From Hyphomicrobiales bacterium (lineage in GTDB: Bacteria; Pseudomonadota; Alphaproteobacteria; Rhizobiales; NORP267), in contig JAJFHA010000011.1 of the NCBI GenBank assembly GCA_021775875.1, positions 262,178 through 326,177 on the forward strand: a DNA stretch of 64,000 nucleotides, read 5' to 3'. The position numbers and the translations under genes were made by a program. Positions 8,388 through 17,200 of the stretch are shown here, in pieces; positions within the stretch are counted from its first letter, which is position 1, and each line of letters opens with the position of its first letter. The notes beneath the pieces are model-generated. The model made no database searches and was not told the origin of the DNA. It saw only the letters and a list, made by a program, of their open reading frames with translations.

Positions 8388-10220
8388 ATGGCCTTGTCGT
8401 CTGAAAACAACAAGTCCGGGACACCCGATCAGCCGCCATTTCTAGGCGTCGAAAATTCGGTGTCGGGGCGTCTTTGGCGGTCCCGGCTAAAACCCGGTAA
8501 TGAGCGGTTGGCGTTGGCCATTGCCCAGACACTCGACTTGCCGGAATTGTTGGGCCGGGTTCTCGCCGGGCGCGGCGTCACGCAGGACATTGCAACAAAA
8601 TTCCTTGATCCATCCATCCGCGACCAAATGCCCGACCCGTCTTCATTGCAGGATATGGACAAGGCTGCGGAAAGACTGGCTACTGCCATTAAAGCTGGTG
8701 AAAAAATCACAATCTTTGGCGATTATGATGTGGATGGCGCAACGTCATCCGCACTTCTTGCCCGGTTTTTGCAGTCTGTGGGATCAAACCCGGATATCTA
8801 TATTCCCGACCGGATATTTGAGGGTTATGGCCCCAATATTGAGGCGATCAAGGAAATCAGGAAAAACGGCACGAGCCTGTTGGTAACGGTAGATTGCGGC
8901 ACGGCGAGCCATGCGGTTTTTGGCGAAATGGCTGGGTCCGGGCTTGATATTATCGTGCTGGATCATCACCAGACAGATGCGGAACTGCCGCCAGCGCACG
9001 CGCTGGTAAACCCCAACCGTCAGGATGATTTAAGCGGCCTTGGCCATCTGGCAGCGGTCGGGGTGACATTCCTCACAATCGTGGCCCTCAATCGCGCTCT
9101 GCGTGATGCTGAATATTATTCGTCCACCCGTCCTGAACCCGATTTACTGCAATGGCTCGATCTGGTGGCGCTTGGAACCGTTTGCGATTCAGTGCCGCTC
9201 ACAGGGCTCAATCGTGCCTTCGTGGCCAAGGGTTTGATTGCCATGGGCCATGGGCGCAATGTGGGCCTGCGCACGCTGCGTCAGGTATCACGCGCGTCGG
9301 GCCAGCCAAGCACCTATCATCTGGGATTTCTCGTCGGACCGCGGATCAATGCCGGTGGCCGGATCGGACGCGCTGACCTTGGCGCGACGCTGTTGACAAT
9401 CGACGATGAATTCAAGGCAGGAGAGATCGCCGCCACCCTTGATCGATTGAACGGCGAGCGTCAGGAAATCGAACGCCTCACCGTGGAAGAAGCCCTTGTT
9501 GAAGCCGAAAGAGGTATGGGCAAACAGGGCGAACATTCCGTCATTGTGACCAGCGGCAATAATTGGCATCCGGGTGTGGTCGGTCTTGTTGCGACAAGAG
9601 TCAAAGACCGTTTCTCGGCCCCGACAATTGCAATCGCCTTCAACGATGCAGGCATCGGAACCGGCTCGGGTCGCTCCATTTCCGGTGTTGATCTGGGTAA
9701 GGCGATCCGCGAAGCCGTATCCGAAGGCATTTTGGTCAAGGGCGGCGGACACGCCATGGCGGCTGGGCTGACAATTGAGAAATCGCGTCTGGGTGATTTA
9801 CGCACCTTCCTTGGCGAACGCCTGGCACAAAATGTGGAACAATCTCGCGCCAGCGACCATATCTCAATCGATGGCGCCTTGACCGCTTCAGCGGCAACAC
9901 CAGCACTTGTCTCTATGTTGTCGCGAGCTGCGCCATACGGAATGGGCAACGCCGAACCTGTATTCTGTTTCCCTGCCCACAAAATTGCTTATGCCGACAC
10001 AGTCGGTGCAGGGCATGTGAAAGTGAATTTGCAGGCGTCCGATGGTAAACGATTGGACGCAATCGCATTCCGCGCTGCCGATACGCCCCTTGGCGAATTG
10101 CTGTTGTCGCGCCCCACAATGCCGATACATGTCGCGGGCAGGCTTCGCCTCGATCATTGGCAGGGCCGGGAGCGGGTACAATTGCAGATTGCCGACGCCG
10201 CAATCCCCGGCAAAGCGTAA
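8388..10220 (+). CDS. recJ: Single-stranded-DNA exonuclease RecJ
   Basis: A 610-residue 5'-to-3' ssDNA exonuclease of the DHH superfamily, used in recombination and mismatch repair. The phosphoesterase motifs are present in order: DYDVDGATSSALL, VTVDCGTASH, the DHH motif in LDHHQTDAELP, and the DHHA1 motif GGGHAMAAGLT. A C-terminal OB-type region follows. ATG 8388 is 14 bases after glpX. No clear hairpin terminator was seen before tRNA-Glu. Confidence 0.96.
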   Translation: MALSSENNKSGTPDQPPFLGVENSVSGRLWRSRLKPGNERLALAIAQTLDLPELLGRVLAGRGVTQDIATKFLDPSIRDQMPDPSSLQDMDKAAERLATAIKAGEKITIFGDYDVDGATSSALLARFLQSVGSNPDIYIPDRIFEGYGPNIEAIKEIRKNGTSLLVTVDCGTASHAVFGEMAGSGLDIIVLDHHQTDAELPPAHALVNPNRQDDLSGLGHLAAVGVTFLTIVALNRALRDAEYYSSTRPEPDLLQWLDLVALGTVCDSVPLTGLNRAFVAKGLIAMGHGRNVGLRTLRQVSRASGQPSTYHLGFLVGPRINAGGRIGRADLGATLLTIDDEFKAGEIAATLDRLNGERQEIERLTVEEALVEAERGMGKQGEHSVIVTSGNNWHPGVVGLVATRVKDRFSAPTIAIAFNDAGIGTGSGRSISGVDLGKAIREAVSEGILVKGGGHAMAAGLTIEKSRLGDLRTFLGERLAQNVEQSRASDHISIDGALTASAATPALVSMLSRAAPYGMGNAEPVFCFPAHKIAYADTVGAGHVKVNLQASDGKRLDAIAFRAADTPLGELLLSRPTMPIHVAGRLRLDHWQGRERVQLQIADAAIPGKA

Positions 10221-10319
10221 CATTTGTGGATATGTTTTCCAGTTTTCAGTCTCAGTAAAACAATTCGCATATATATATTGCGTTCGGGGTCGATTCAGCT
10301 TTATAAGCTGCCTCGTTGT

Positions 10320-10394
10320 GCGCCCTTCGTCTATCGGTTAGGACGCCAGGTTTTCAACCTGGAAAGAGGGGTTCGATTCCCCTAGGGCGTACCA
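10320..10394 (+). tRNA. tRNA-Glu (TTC anticodon)
   Basis: The sequence folds as a cloverleaf: acceptor arm GCGCCCT pairs with AGGGCGT (G-T at the end), anticodon stem CCAGG/CCTGG encloses TTTTCAA with anticodon TTC at 10353-10355, and the T arm carries GGTTCGATTCC. Discriminator A10391 is followed by an encoded CCA (10392-10394). It sits alone, about 100 bases after recJ. Confidence 0.96.
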
Positions 10395-10842
10395 GCATTT
10401 CCCAATTCATCATCGCTGATAAAAATCATGCGCCTGTCCCTCTGGGCAAGCATGTTTTTTCCTTTGTCCAAATGGCCACATCCGTAACAGGATTTTGTCG
10501 CGCAGGATAAATATGCTTCGCCACCGCGCCTGTATGCAGCAACAATAACTGGACCATGGCGTTGCCCGGATAGAAGTGGATGCCCTGAACAAGGCTTCCA
10601 GTTGGGATTTGTTTTCAGCGTATTAAAGAAAGGCAATATGCGGCCAGGGAAAAATTTAAACAGCCAGGTTGGAATATTGAAGACAGACGCCGACACCAGC
10701 GCCCAAGCCGAAAGTGGCAGACCAAAAATCAAGACTTATGCACCAGTGATATTTGTCCGTGAATGTCCGATACCGAGGGTCTTTCTGCTGCTCTTCGAGA
10801 TTTAGCGGTACATCTCCTGAGTACCGGCAGCGGACATCGCAA
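10395..10842. other. Intergenic stretch without a convincing gene
   Basis: About 450 bases between tRNA-Glu and the leftward hypothetical gene. Two open frames exist, one leftward at 10382-10732 and one rightward at 10602-10805. The first runs antisense into the tRNA and neither has a recognisable motif or ribosome binding site. I saw no direct repeat of the tRNA 3' end, integrase or terminator. Confidence 0.5.
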
Positions 10843-11241
10843 TTACCTATTGACGATTTCTGCAGGATTTCCAGTCTGGTCTACTGCTACATCAATTAAT
10901 CGGCCAGATATCGAGACAGCTCGCACGTAACACACACTTGGCCATGCGCTCCGGTCAAAGAAAAACAAAGCGGTAGCTTCAGACAGATCGCCGGGCACCA
11001 TCTTCTCGGATTGGAGAATGGTCGAGAACAGCTCACGAAGCTCACTCACCCCACCTGCAATCTCGCTGGAAATTTCCACAAATTGAGATTTGGTATTCTC
11101 CCCCAACAAATCGATTTCTGCTCTGTCCAGACCTAAATTTTTGCTCACTTGCCCTAGATGTGGATGGATATAGCAGAGGCCGCTCACGCTGTGGTGGGCA
11201 ATGCTATGGACAACACTGCGGAGTCGCTTCGTGTTCAACAT
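10843..11241 (-). CDS. Hypothetical protein, 132 residues
   Basis: The frame encodes a soluble protein starting MLNTKRLRSVVHSIAHHS and continuing through a GLCYIHPHLGQ segment, with no signal peptide or membrane helix. It is hydrophilic and evenly composed, as expected of a real gene, but I do not recognise a named family. The open frame extends upstream to 11376. ATG 11241 is preferred because the extra N-terminus is low quality, although no strong Shine-Dalgarno precedes any candidate; ATG 11256 is an alternative. The flanking DNA is gene-poor on both sides. Confidence 0.55.
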   Translation of the reverse strand: MLNTKRLRSVVHSIAHHSVSGLCYIHPHLGQVSKNLGLDRAEIDLLGENTKSQFVEISSEIAGGVSELRELFSTILQSEKMVPGDLSEATALFFFDRSAWPSVCYVRAVSISGRLIDVAVDQTGNPAEIVNR

Positions 11242-11413
11242 CAGGCAAAATAACATTGATACGGGTGATTTTACAAAACAAATTGAGTTTGCATCGGGTC
11301 GGAAGCGGAAATGTAAACTGATGCCTCGCGGGGTCCGTTGAAGGTGCTCCGTTCGCCATAAACGAATTGTGCACAAATCAATATATACAAGCCCGCATGG
11401 CTAAGCTTTGCGT

Positions 11414-11854
11414 CTACCATTCCCCTATATTTTCCATGCTGGCCCATGGTTCCGCTATTCCCAAAGCATCGCCTTTTTGCAGGAATTCAATCGAGATATT
11501 ATCCGGTGACCGCACAAACGCCATGCGCCCATCGCGCGGTGGCCGGTTTATAATCACGCCAGCATCCGTCAGGCTTTGGCAAAGGCTGTAAATATCATCG
11601 ACCTCAAAGGCCAGATGACCGAAATTGCGCCCCTCGTCGTAATCCTGATCGTCCCAGTTATAAGTGAGTTCCAGAAGCGGAGCCTGGTTGGCAGCCCCGG
11701 ACACTTTATCCTCGGATGCAGCGAGGAAAATCAGTGAAAAACGGGCGTCTTCAAATTCTTTTCGTCTCACTTCGACCATGCCGAGTTTGCCGCAGTAAAA
11801 ATCCAGCGAAGTATTCAGATTTTTGACCCGGATCATCGTATGCAAATATCTCAT
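11414..11854 (-). CDS. Glyoxalase I-like VOC-family protein
   Basis: A 146-residue vicinal-oxygen-chelate protein resembling lactoylglutathione lyase, which converts the methylglyoxal-glutathione adduct to S-lactoylglutathione. Two beta-alpha-beta-beta-beta modules are visible (YLHTMIRVKNLNTSLDFY and FGHLAFEVDDIY). The likely metal ligands are H5, the Glu in LLELTYNW, the His in FGHLAF and the Glu in ISIEFLQK. ATG 11854 is fixed by an AAGGAA Shine-Dalgarno 5 bases upstream; the open frame continues to 11971 without support. It is a stand-alone gene. Confidence 0.85.
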   Translation of the reverse strand: MRYLHTMIRVKNLNTSLDFYCGKLGMVEVRRKEFEDARFSLIFLAASEDKVSGAANQAPLLELTYNWDDQDYDEGRNFGHLAFEVDDIYSLCQSLTDAGVIINRPPRDGRMAFVRSPDNISIEFLQKGDALGIAEPWASMENIGEW

Positions 11855-12323
11855 TTGAGTTCCTTGGTTTGAATTCATAGACCTACTGAAAGCTTTTCTA
11901 TCCTGGATCCATGTAAGTGAATTGATGATCAATAACGCGAAAATAGCACGAAAGAAAATGAGCAAGATCAAATTTTTCTATGCGAATCAAGTTTGATAAT
12001 TTTCGCAGCAATTGAATATTTTTAATGAATTTTGGGCTGGCAACAAGCTTCATTAGTCTTGCAAACCTGTTGTCCTTACGTCAGAGAACAATACCCGTAA
12101 AATTCTTCAATTCACTATCCAAAAAAAGAAAATCAAACGTTTTCAAGAGATTGTAGGAAATATTTACTGTAGATTTTGCCAAATATGGATGTGTCATTCA
12201 CAGGGTAGCCAAAATCGGGACTTTCCCCACGATAGTCCGGTGCTATGTTGAAGAACAGAGAAAATGACAGGTTTGATCTGTTTGGGAAGGTGGTTCCCTG
12301 TTGGTTGAGTGAGGTGATGCGGT
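11855..12323. other. AT-rich intergenic region between divergent glyoxalase and cold-shock genes
   Basis: About 470 bases with no gene. It must contain the leader of the cold-shock gene; long 5' leaders are common for this class. An imperfect palindrome at 11982-12006 (GCGAA...TTCGC around ATCAAGTTTGAT) is the only clear structure. Its half-site spacing does not fit an FNR site. Confidence 0.5.
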
Positions 12324-12905
12324 ATGGGGGAAATTGAGCCGGACGAACTGGCGATTGATTTTGAAAATATCGACGAAGCGAGCGTCGATGTTATTGAAAT
12401 TTCGGGAACCATCAAATGGTTTGATGCGTCTCGTGGCTATGGATTTATCGTCCCTGATAGCGGCATTCCGGACGTTTTGTTGCATGTTACATGCCTGCGC
12501 CGGGACGGATTTCACACCGCATATGAAGGTGCCAGAGTGGTTTGCGAGGCGCTGAAGCGTCCGCGCGGTATCCAAGCCTTCAAGATTTTATCGATGGATG
12601 AATCGACGGCTTTCCACCCTTCAGAGTTGCAGCCACCCCGTACTCATGTCAGCGTAACGCCAACAAGTGAGTTGGAGCGTGCAGAAGTCAAATGGTTCAA
12701 TCGCGTACGTGGATACGGCTTCCTGACACAGGGACCGGAAACCTCGGATATTTTCGTCCATATGGAAACCCTGCGCCAATACGGCATAGCAGAATTGATC
12801 CCGGGCCAGTTTGTAAAGGTCAGATGGGGCAATGGCAGCAAGGGGCGGATGGCGGCGGAAATTTATCCAGATGGCGATATCCCGTCGGCAATCAACACCA
12901 ACTGA
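12324..12905 (+). CDS. Tandem cold-shock-domain protein
   Basis: A 193-residue protein with two cold-shock domains. The first (about 27-90) has [17 protein letters not shown] and a divergent second RNA-binding motif (VLLHV); the second (about 118-183) has [16 protein letters not shown] and DIFVHMETL. An acidic N-terminus and a proline-containing linker (QPPRTHVS) join them. The double-domain form of about 190 residues occurs in alphaproteobacteria, whereas canonical CspA has one domain. It probably binds single-stranded RNA or DNA. The DUF192 gene follows directly. Confidence 0.92.
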   Translation: MGEIEPDELAIDFENIDEASVDVIEISGTIKWFDASRGYGFIVPDSGIPDVLLHVTCLRRDGFHTAYEGARVVCEALKRPRGIQAFKILSMDESTAFHPSELQPPRTHVSVTPTSELERAEVKWFNRVRGYGFLTQGPETSDIFVHMETLRQYGIAELIPGQFVKVRWGNGSKGRMAAEIYPDGDIPSAINTN

Positions 12906-12913
12906 TACTTTCG

Positions 12914-13369
12914 TTGTTGTCACGACTGGCAATTTTCAACGTCATTTTTTTGGCCTTGATACTGGTTGGCGCACATTGCGGTGCACTTGCTGCTGAGGAT
13001 ACGCTCGCGATAGAAACCCGGTCTGGAACTGAAACCTTCCAGATCGAATTTGCCAATACCCCAGAACAACGATCACAGGGTTTAATGTTTCGCCAGTCAT
13101 TGGCGGCAGATAGTGGAATGCTGTTTGATTTCGGCGATCCACACGAGGTCGCCATGTGGATGAAAAACACATATATTTCGCTTGATATGATATTCATCCG
13201 GGCCGATGGGGTTATCCATCGCATTCAGCGAGATACCGAACCCCATTCTCTCACCACCATTTCTTCAAAAGGGAATGTCGCCGCCGTATTGGAAGTGTCA
13301 GCGGGGGTTACCCAAAGGTTGAATATTCAGCCTGGTGATGTGGTCAGGCATGAAATGTTTAGCCAATAG
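12914..13369 (+). CDS. DUF192 family exported protein
   Basis: About 151 residues, with an N-terminal hydrophobic signal-type segment (LAIFNVIFLALILVGAHCGALA) and a DUF192 domain with the usual TPEQRSQGLMFR, GMLFDF and MWMKNTYISLDMIFI motifs. Function is unknown; the domain is a small beta-barrel common in envelope proteins. The open frame reaches back to 12692 inside the cold-shock gene. I placed the start at TTG 12914 because it yields a clean signal peptide, but no Shine-Dalgarno is obvious; ATG 12824 is the alternative. It ends 12 bases before the amidohydrolase. Confidence 0.8.
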   Translation: MLSRLAIFNVIFLALILVGAHCGALAAEDTLAIETRSGTETFQIEFANTPEQRSQGLMFRQSLAADSGMLFDFGDPHEVAMWMKNTYISLDMIFIRADGVIHRIQRDTEPHSLTTISSKGNVAAVLEVSAGVTQRLNIQPGDVVRHEMFSQ

Positions 13370-13381
13370 GGCACAGGAGCA

Positions 13382-14548
13382 ATGAAAATGGTACATGACG
13401 GCATCGCATCCTTTCACGAAGATATGAAAACCTGGCGACAGGATATCCACGCGCATCCGGAAACAGCATTTGAAGAATTCAGAACGTCTGATCTGGTCGC
13501 GGCCAAACTGGAAGAATTTGGCATCGAAGTTCACCGTGGCCTCGCAGGAACCGGCGTTGTCGGCGTTCTGAAAGGAACTGGCGGCGGAGATAAATCGATC
13601 GGCTTGCGTGCAGATATGGATGCACTCGATATTATCGAGCAGACCAACCTTAAATATAGCTCCAGAAACGAAGGCAAGATGCATGCTTGCGGCCATGATG
13701 GTCACACCACCATGTTGCTGGGCGCCGCTCGTTACCTTTCGGAAAACCGGGATTTCTCTGGGATCGTGCATTTCATTTTTCAGCCGGCGGAAGAAAATGA
13801 AGGCGGCGGCGAAAAGATGGTCCAGGACGGCCTGTTCGAGCAATTTCCCATGGATCAGGTTTATGGCTTGCACAATTGGCCCGGAATGCCGGTCGGCCAG
13901 ATGGGGGTGCGTGTAGGCCCCGTCATGGCTTCAACCGATACCTTCGAGCTTGTTGTCACCGGTAAAGGCTCTCATGCCGCAATGCCGCATCAGGGGATCG
14001 ATACCATCGTAATCGCGGCAGAGATTGTGGGGGCTTTGCAAACAATCGCCAGTCGCATGTTCGATCCTGTAGATTCGGTGGTGGTTTCCGTCACTCAGTT
14101 TCACGGTGGCGATACCTGGAACGTCATTCCGGAAGAAGTAATATTGCGCGGCACCGTCCGGGCCTTCAAAGAGGAAGTGCAGGACAAGCTGGAACCGGCG
14201 ATCAAAAAAATCGCGGAAGGCATTGTGGCCAGCCACGGTGCCACCGTTTCAGTTAAGTTCAAACGCGGATACCCGCCGACGGTGAATAGTGTTGCTGAAA
14301 CCGCTGTTGCGACAGCAGCTGCCTCGCGTTTGCTGGGGGCTGAGAATGTGGTCGATGATCGTAACCCGAGTATGGGCGCTGAGGATTTTGCATTTTTGTT
14401 GCGAGAAAGGCCAGGCTCTTATGCCTGGATCGGGGCAGGGGAAGACCATGTGAACCTTCACAACCCGGCCTATGATTTCAACGACGATTTGCTGCCAATT
14501 GGTGCCAGCTACTGGGTTAACCTTGTGGAAGATATTTTGGGTGCATAA
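13382..14548 (+). CDS. M20 family amidohydrolase (hippurate hydrolase-like)
   Basis: A 388-residue metallopeptidase of the M20D/HipO-type amidohydrolase group, which hydrolyses N-acyl amino acids. Metal-site motifs are HACGHDGHTTMLLGAA and PAEENEGGGEKM, and a dimerisation-domain His lies in GSHAAMPHQGID; a final metal His sits in DHVNLHNPAYDF. The AGGAGC Shine-Dalgarno is 3 bases before ATG 13382. Substrate cannot be specified: indole-acetyl amino acids, hippurate and N-acetyl amino acids are all possible. Confidence 0.92.
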   Translation: MKMVHDGIASFHEDMKTWRQDIHAHPETAFEEFRTSDLVAAKLEEFGIEVHRGLAGTGVVGVLKGTGGGDKSIGLRADMDALDIIEQTNLKYSSRNEGKMHACGHDGHTTMLLGAARYLSENRDFSGIVHFIFQPAEENEGGGEKMVQDGLFEQFPMDQVYGLHNWPGMPVGQMGVRVGPVMASTDTFELVVTGKGSHAAMPHQGIDTIVIAAEIVGALQTIASRMFDPVDSVVVSVTQFHGGDTWNVIPEEVILRGTVRAFKEEVQDKLEPAIKKIAEGIVASHGATVSVKFKRGYPPTVNSVAETAVATAAASRLLGAENVVDDRNPSMGAEDFAFLLRERPGSYAWIGAGEDHVNLHNPAYDFNDDLLPIGASYWVNLVEDILGA

Positions 14549-14632
14549 TTCTTGTCCAAGAAGTAGAAATTTCTCTGATATCGCTTGAGCCGGAGCCAGC
14601 TTTCTGGCATAGGCGGAGTTGGATCTGGTAAA

Positions 14633-14709
14633 CGGGGCATGGCGCAGTCTGGTAGCGCACCTGGTTTGGGACCAGGGGGTCGTAAGTTCGAATCTTACTG
14701 CCCCGACCA
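14633..14709 (+). tRNA. tRNA-Pro (TGG anticodon)
   Basis: Acceptor arm CGGGGCA pairs with TGCCCCG, anticodon stem CCTGG/CCAGG encloses TTTGGGA with anticodon TGG at 14667-14669, and the T arm carries AGTTCGAAT. Discriminator A14706 is followed by an encoded CCA. It lies 57 bases upstream of the complex I subunit gene and about 375 bases before tRNA-Arg. Confidence 0.96.
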
Positions 14710-14766
14710 GAACCGGCAAAATTGGTTTTTAGAAACCATTTTTGAAACATCAAGGTGGATGATTAA

Positions 14767-15072
14767 ATGTCAGCACGAATTTATCAACCTGCCAAAAACG
14801 CCATGCAGTCCGGACGCGCCGGTGAATCCCTCTGGGTGCTGGAATTTGAGCGTGAGCGACCAAACAATGTCGAACCATTGATGGGCTGGACATCATCATC
14901 AGACATGCAGGTTCAGGTGAAACTGAAATTCGCTACCCAACAGGAAGCGGTCGCTTACGCGAAACGTAACGGCCTTGGCTTTGTGGTCCGTGAAGCAAAT
15001 TCCAGACAGCAAAAACCCTCTTCCTACGCGGATAATTTCCGCTTTGGTCGCCAGGAAAACTGGACCCACTAG
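14767..15072 (+). CDS. NADH dehydrogenase accessory subunit, NDUFS4-type
   Basis: A 101-residue protein of the ETC complex I conserved-region family (mitochondrial NDUFS4, 18 kDa). Typical features are the N-terminal RIYQPAKNAMQSGR, the LEFERE and MGWTSSSDMQVQVKLKF blocks, the AVAYAKRNGLGFVV segment, and the C-terminal YADNFRFGRQENWTH. Alphaproteobacterial complex I carries this accessory subunit on the peripheral arm, usually encoded away from the nuo operon, as here between two tRNA genes. It is the best taxonomic pointer in the window. Confidence 0.95.
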   Translation: MSARIYQPAKNAMQSGRAGESLWVLEFERERPNNVEPLMGWTSSSDMQVQVKLKFATQQEAVAYAKRNGLGFVVREANSRQQKPSSYADNFRFGRQENWTH

Positions 15073-15086
15073 CCAAAATCAATATT

Positions 15087-15163
15087 GGCCCCGTAGCTCA
15101 GCTGGATAGAGCAGCGGACTTCTAATCCGCAGGTCGCACGTTCGAATCGTGCCGGGGTCGCCA
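15087..15163 (+). tRNA. tRNA-Arg (TCT anticodon)
   Basis: Acceptor arm GGCCCCG pairs with CGGGGTC (one G-T), anticodon stem GCGGA/TCCGC encloses CTTCTAA with anticodon TCT at 15121-15123, and the T arm carries CGTTCGAATCG. Discriminator G15160 is followed by an encoded CCA (15161-15163). It starts 14 bases after the complex I subunit stop. Confidence 0.96.
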
Positions 15164-15187
15164 ATATTCACGTGACCCGCAATCTCA

Positions 15188-16720
15188 CTAAAGAACAGCA
15201 GACAAGGCCCAGAAGACGGCGGCGGCCATAACGGCTGTGGCAGGCACCGAGATGAACCAGGCGGCTATGATTGTGGTGAAATGGGCGCGGCGTACCAGCT
15301 TGCGAATGCGGGCATCTTTGCGCGCAACCGGGGCCGGGCTTGCCGGGCTGTCTGCGTCCTTGTTTGGTTTTCTACTGAGAACATAATCCCGCCTGCGTGT
15401 GCTGTGGGTGGTGTAATATTCCCGGAAAAACCCAACACCGAATACGGCCCCGACAGCTATATGAGTTGAGCTGACGGGCAAGCCCAGGGCGGACGCAAAA
15501 ATAACCGTGATGGCCGCAGAGAGTGCAACACAGAAAGCCCGCATGGGGTTCATGCGGGTGATTTCAGCTCCCACCAGGCGGATCATCCGGGGGCCGAACA
15601 GAAATAATCCAAGACTGATGCCAACCGCACCAATCACCATCACCCATATTGGAATAACGACGCGTGCCGCAATTTCTCCCGATTGGGCTGAATGTAGAAT
15701 GGCCGCTAGTGGGCCAACCGCGTTGGCTACGTCGTTGGCACCATGCGCAAAAGAAAGCAGGGCAGCAGAACAAATCAGCGGCAGGCGAAACAGGATGCGA
15801 AGAGATTCGTTGCGGTTCTCCAGTCCATCAGACAACTTCCGGATCCAGGGTCTGAGCAACACAACAGCGCCAACGAAAACCGCGCCACCGATCATAAGAA
15901 CTGTCACGGAATCCGGCTTCCAGACCCGTTTAAACCCCTTCACCAGCAGATAACTCGTAAAGACCGAAGCCATGATCGCAATCAATATTGGCACCCAGCG
16001 CCTGGCGGCAGCAATTTTGTCTTCCCGATAAATGATGTTGATCTTGATGAAGGCCAAAAACAGAGCGGCAATCAAACCGCCAAGGAAGGGCGAAATCACC
16101 CAACTCGCGGCGATCTTGCCCATAGTTACCCAATTAACCGCATTGAAGCCAACGGCGGCGATACCTGCGCCCATAACGCCGCCCACAACCGAATGGGTGG
16201 TTGATACCGGCGCACCCACATAGGTCGCGAGGTTTACCCAGACAGCGGCGGCAAGCAGAGCCGCCATCATAGCCCAGACAAAAATCTGGCTATCGGGGAC
16301 GAGCGACGGATCGATAATGCCTTTAGAGATAGTTGAGACAACATCGCCACCGGCAATCAGCGCACCGGCACTTTCAAATACAGCCGCAATCACCAAAGCG
16401 CCCATTAGCGTGAGGGCGCGCGAGCCAACAGCGGGCCCTACATTATTGGCCACATCGTTGGCGCCAATATTGAGGGCCATATAGCCGCCCAGCATCGCGG
16501 CGACGATAATGAACACAAAATTTGGTTGGGGTCCGACAGAAATACTGGCAACAATACCGGCGAGAGCCAGGAATAAAATACCAATACCAACGGCAAAAAC
16601 AGGACGCGCGGAAGAGAGAAGCGCCGCATTGACCTCGGCCATTCTGGTAAGGTCTTTGTCGAGTGTTTCTTTTCTCAACTCTACGCCTGGATCATCCGAC
16701 TGATTGTCACTTCCTGACAT
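15188..16720 (-). CDS. pit: PiT-family inorganic phosphate transporter
   Basis: A 510-residue integral membrane protein with about eleven or twelve hydrophobic segments. Both copies of the PiT signature are present: NIGANDVANNVGPAVGSRAL in the N-terminal half and HGANDVANAVGPLAAIL in the C-terminal half. The family imports metal-phosphate with protons, and some members take sulfate. The N-terminal 40 residues are hydrophilic. A GGGAGGAAG Shine-Dalgarno directly precedes ATG 16720, so the open frame up to 16753 is not used. It is divergent from the type I secretion genes, with a perfect FNR/FixK-type palindrome in between. Confidence 0.93.
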   Translation of the reverse strand: MSGSDNQSDDPGVELRKETLDKDLTRMAEVNAALLSSARPVFAVGIGILFLALAGIVASISVGPQPNFVFIIVAAMLGGYMALNIGANDVANNVGPAVGSRALTLMGALVIAAVFESAGALIAGGDVVSTISKGIIDPSLVPDSQIFVWAMMAALLAAAVWVNLATYVGAPVSTTHSVVGGVMGAGIAAVGFNAVNWVTMGKIAASWVISPFLGGLIAALFLAFIKINIIYREDKIAAARRWVPILIAIMASVFTSYLLVKGFKRVWKPDSVTVLMIGGAVFVGAVVLLRPWIRKLSDGLENRNESLRILFRLPLICSAALLSFAHGANDVANAVGPLAAILHSAQSGEIAARVVIPIWVMVIGAVGISLGLFLFGPRMIRLVGAEITRMNPMRAFCVALSAAITVIFASALGLPVSSTHIAVGAVFGVGFFREYYTTHSTRRRDYVLSRKPNKDADSPASPAPVARKDARIRKLVRRAHFTTIIAAWFISVPATAVMAAAVFWALSAVL

Positions 16721-17200
16721 ATCTTCCTCCCGGATCCGCCTGTTTCTCATCAAATATTAGCTGAATTATTTTGTCGTGACATACCTCAACCGAATATTCC
16801 CCTACATAGTCTATTCGATGATTCCTGAACACAAAAATTTAGAGAGTATCCAGACAATTTCCCCATATGAATTTTATGTCCTTGATTGATATCAAGTTGA
16901 TAAAAATGAGGTGGAGGGTTTTGTGGTCTGGCGAAATTTACGCCAGAAAAAGAACCTGGAATACTGGCTCACGAGTAAAATTTAAGGCTAAAAATCTCAA
17001 CGTGCAATGTCGCTAAAAGCTTTCGTACAAATTAGTAATTTTAAAAGCCTTTGCCCCTATTTTATAGAGGTGTACTTTTAATAACAACATTGGCCAAAAC
17101 GAGTATTATGTGATTAGAACGGATTTTCGGTAACAGCGGAAATTAGGCGTGTATAGATCGCAATGGTATATTTCTGTGAGATTTTCCGAGATTGATATCG
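16721..17200. other. Divergent AT-rich intergenic region between pit and the type I secretion genes
   Basis: This stretch of 480 bases has no supported gene and is richer in A and T than the flanking genes. It contains the FNR/FixK-type palindrome annotated separately. It presumably holds the promoters of pit and of the ABC/adaptor pair; no confident -35/-10 pair was assigned. Confidence 0.6.
16882..16895. promoter_or_regulatory. Perfect FNR/FixK-type palindrome
   Basis: TTGAT-TGAT-ATCAA is a perfect match to the TTGAT-N4-ATCAA consensus bound by FNR, Anr, FixK and NnrR/Dnr regulators, extended by a pairing C and G on the outside. Its centre is about 168 bases upstream of the pit ATG and about 312 bases upstream of the type I secretion ATG. 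On the leftward strand the flanks (CAA before, GGA after) match those of the site at 38616-38629, which favours pit as target, but the secretion genes are not excluded. Confidence 0.65.

Noticed and set aside
10382-10732. Leftward frame of 116 codons with a CxxxxCxxC-like stretch near tRNA-Glu
   Set aside because: It runs antisense into the tRNA-Glu 3' end, has no ribosome binding site and matches no family I recognise.
10602-10805. Rightward 67-codon frame in the gene-poor region
   Set aside because: No ribosome binding site, no motif, and composition typical of non-coding frames.
11932-11942. TTGATGATCAA as an FNR site
   Set aside because: The spacer is one base; the consensus needs four.
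11982-12006. Palindrome ATCAAGTTTGAT near the glyoxalase gene as an FNR site
   Set aside because: Half-sites are inverted and the spacer is 2 rather than 4, so it does not match TTGAT-N4-ATCAA.
10320-15163. tRNA genes as integration sites of a mobile island
   Set aside because: No integrase, no repeat of tRNA 3' ends, and ordinary housekeeping genes lie between the tRNAs.
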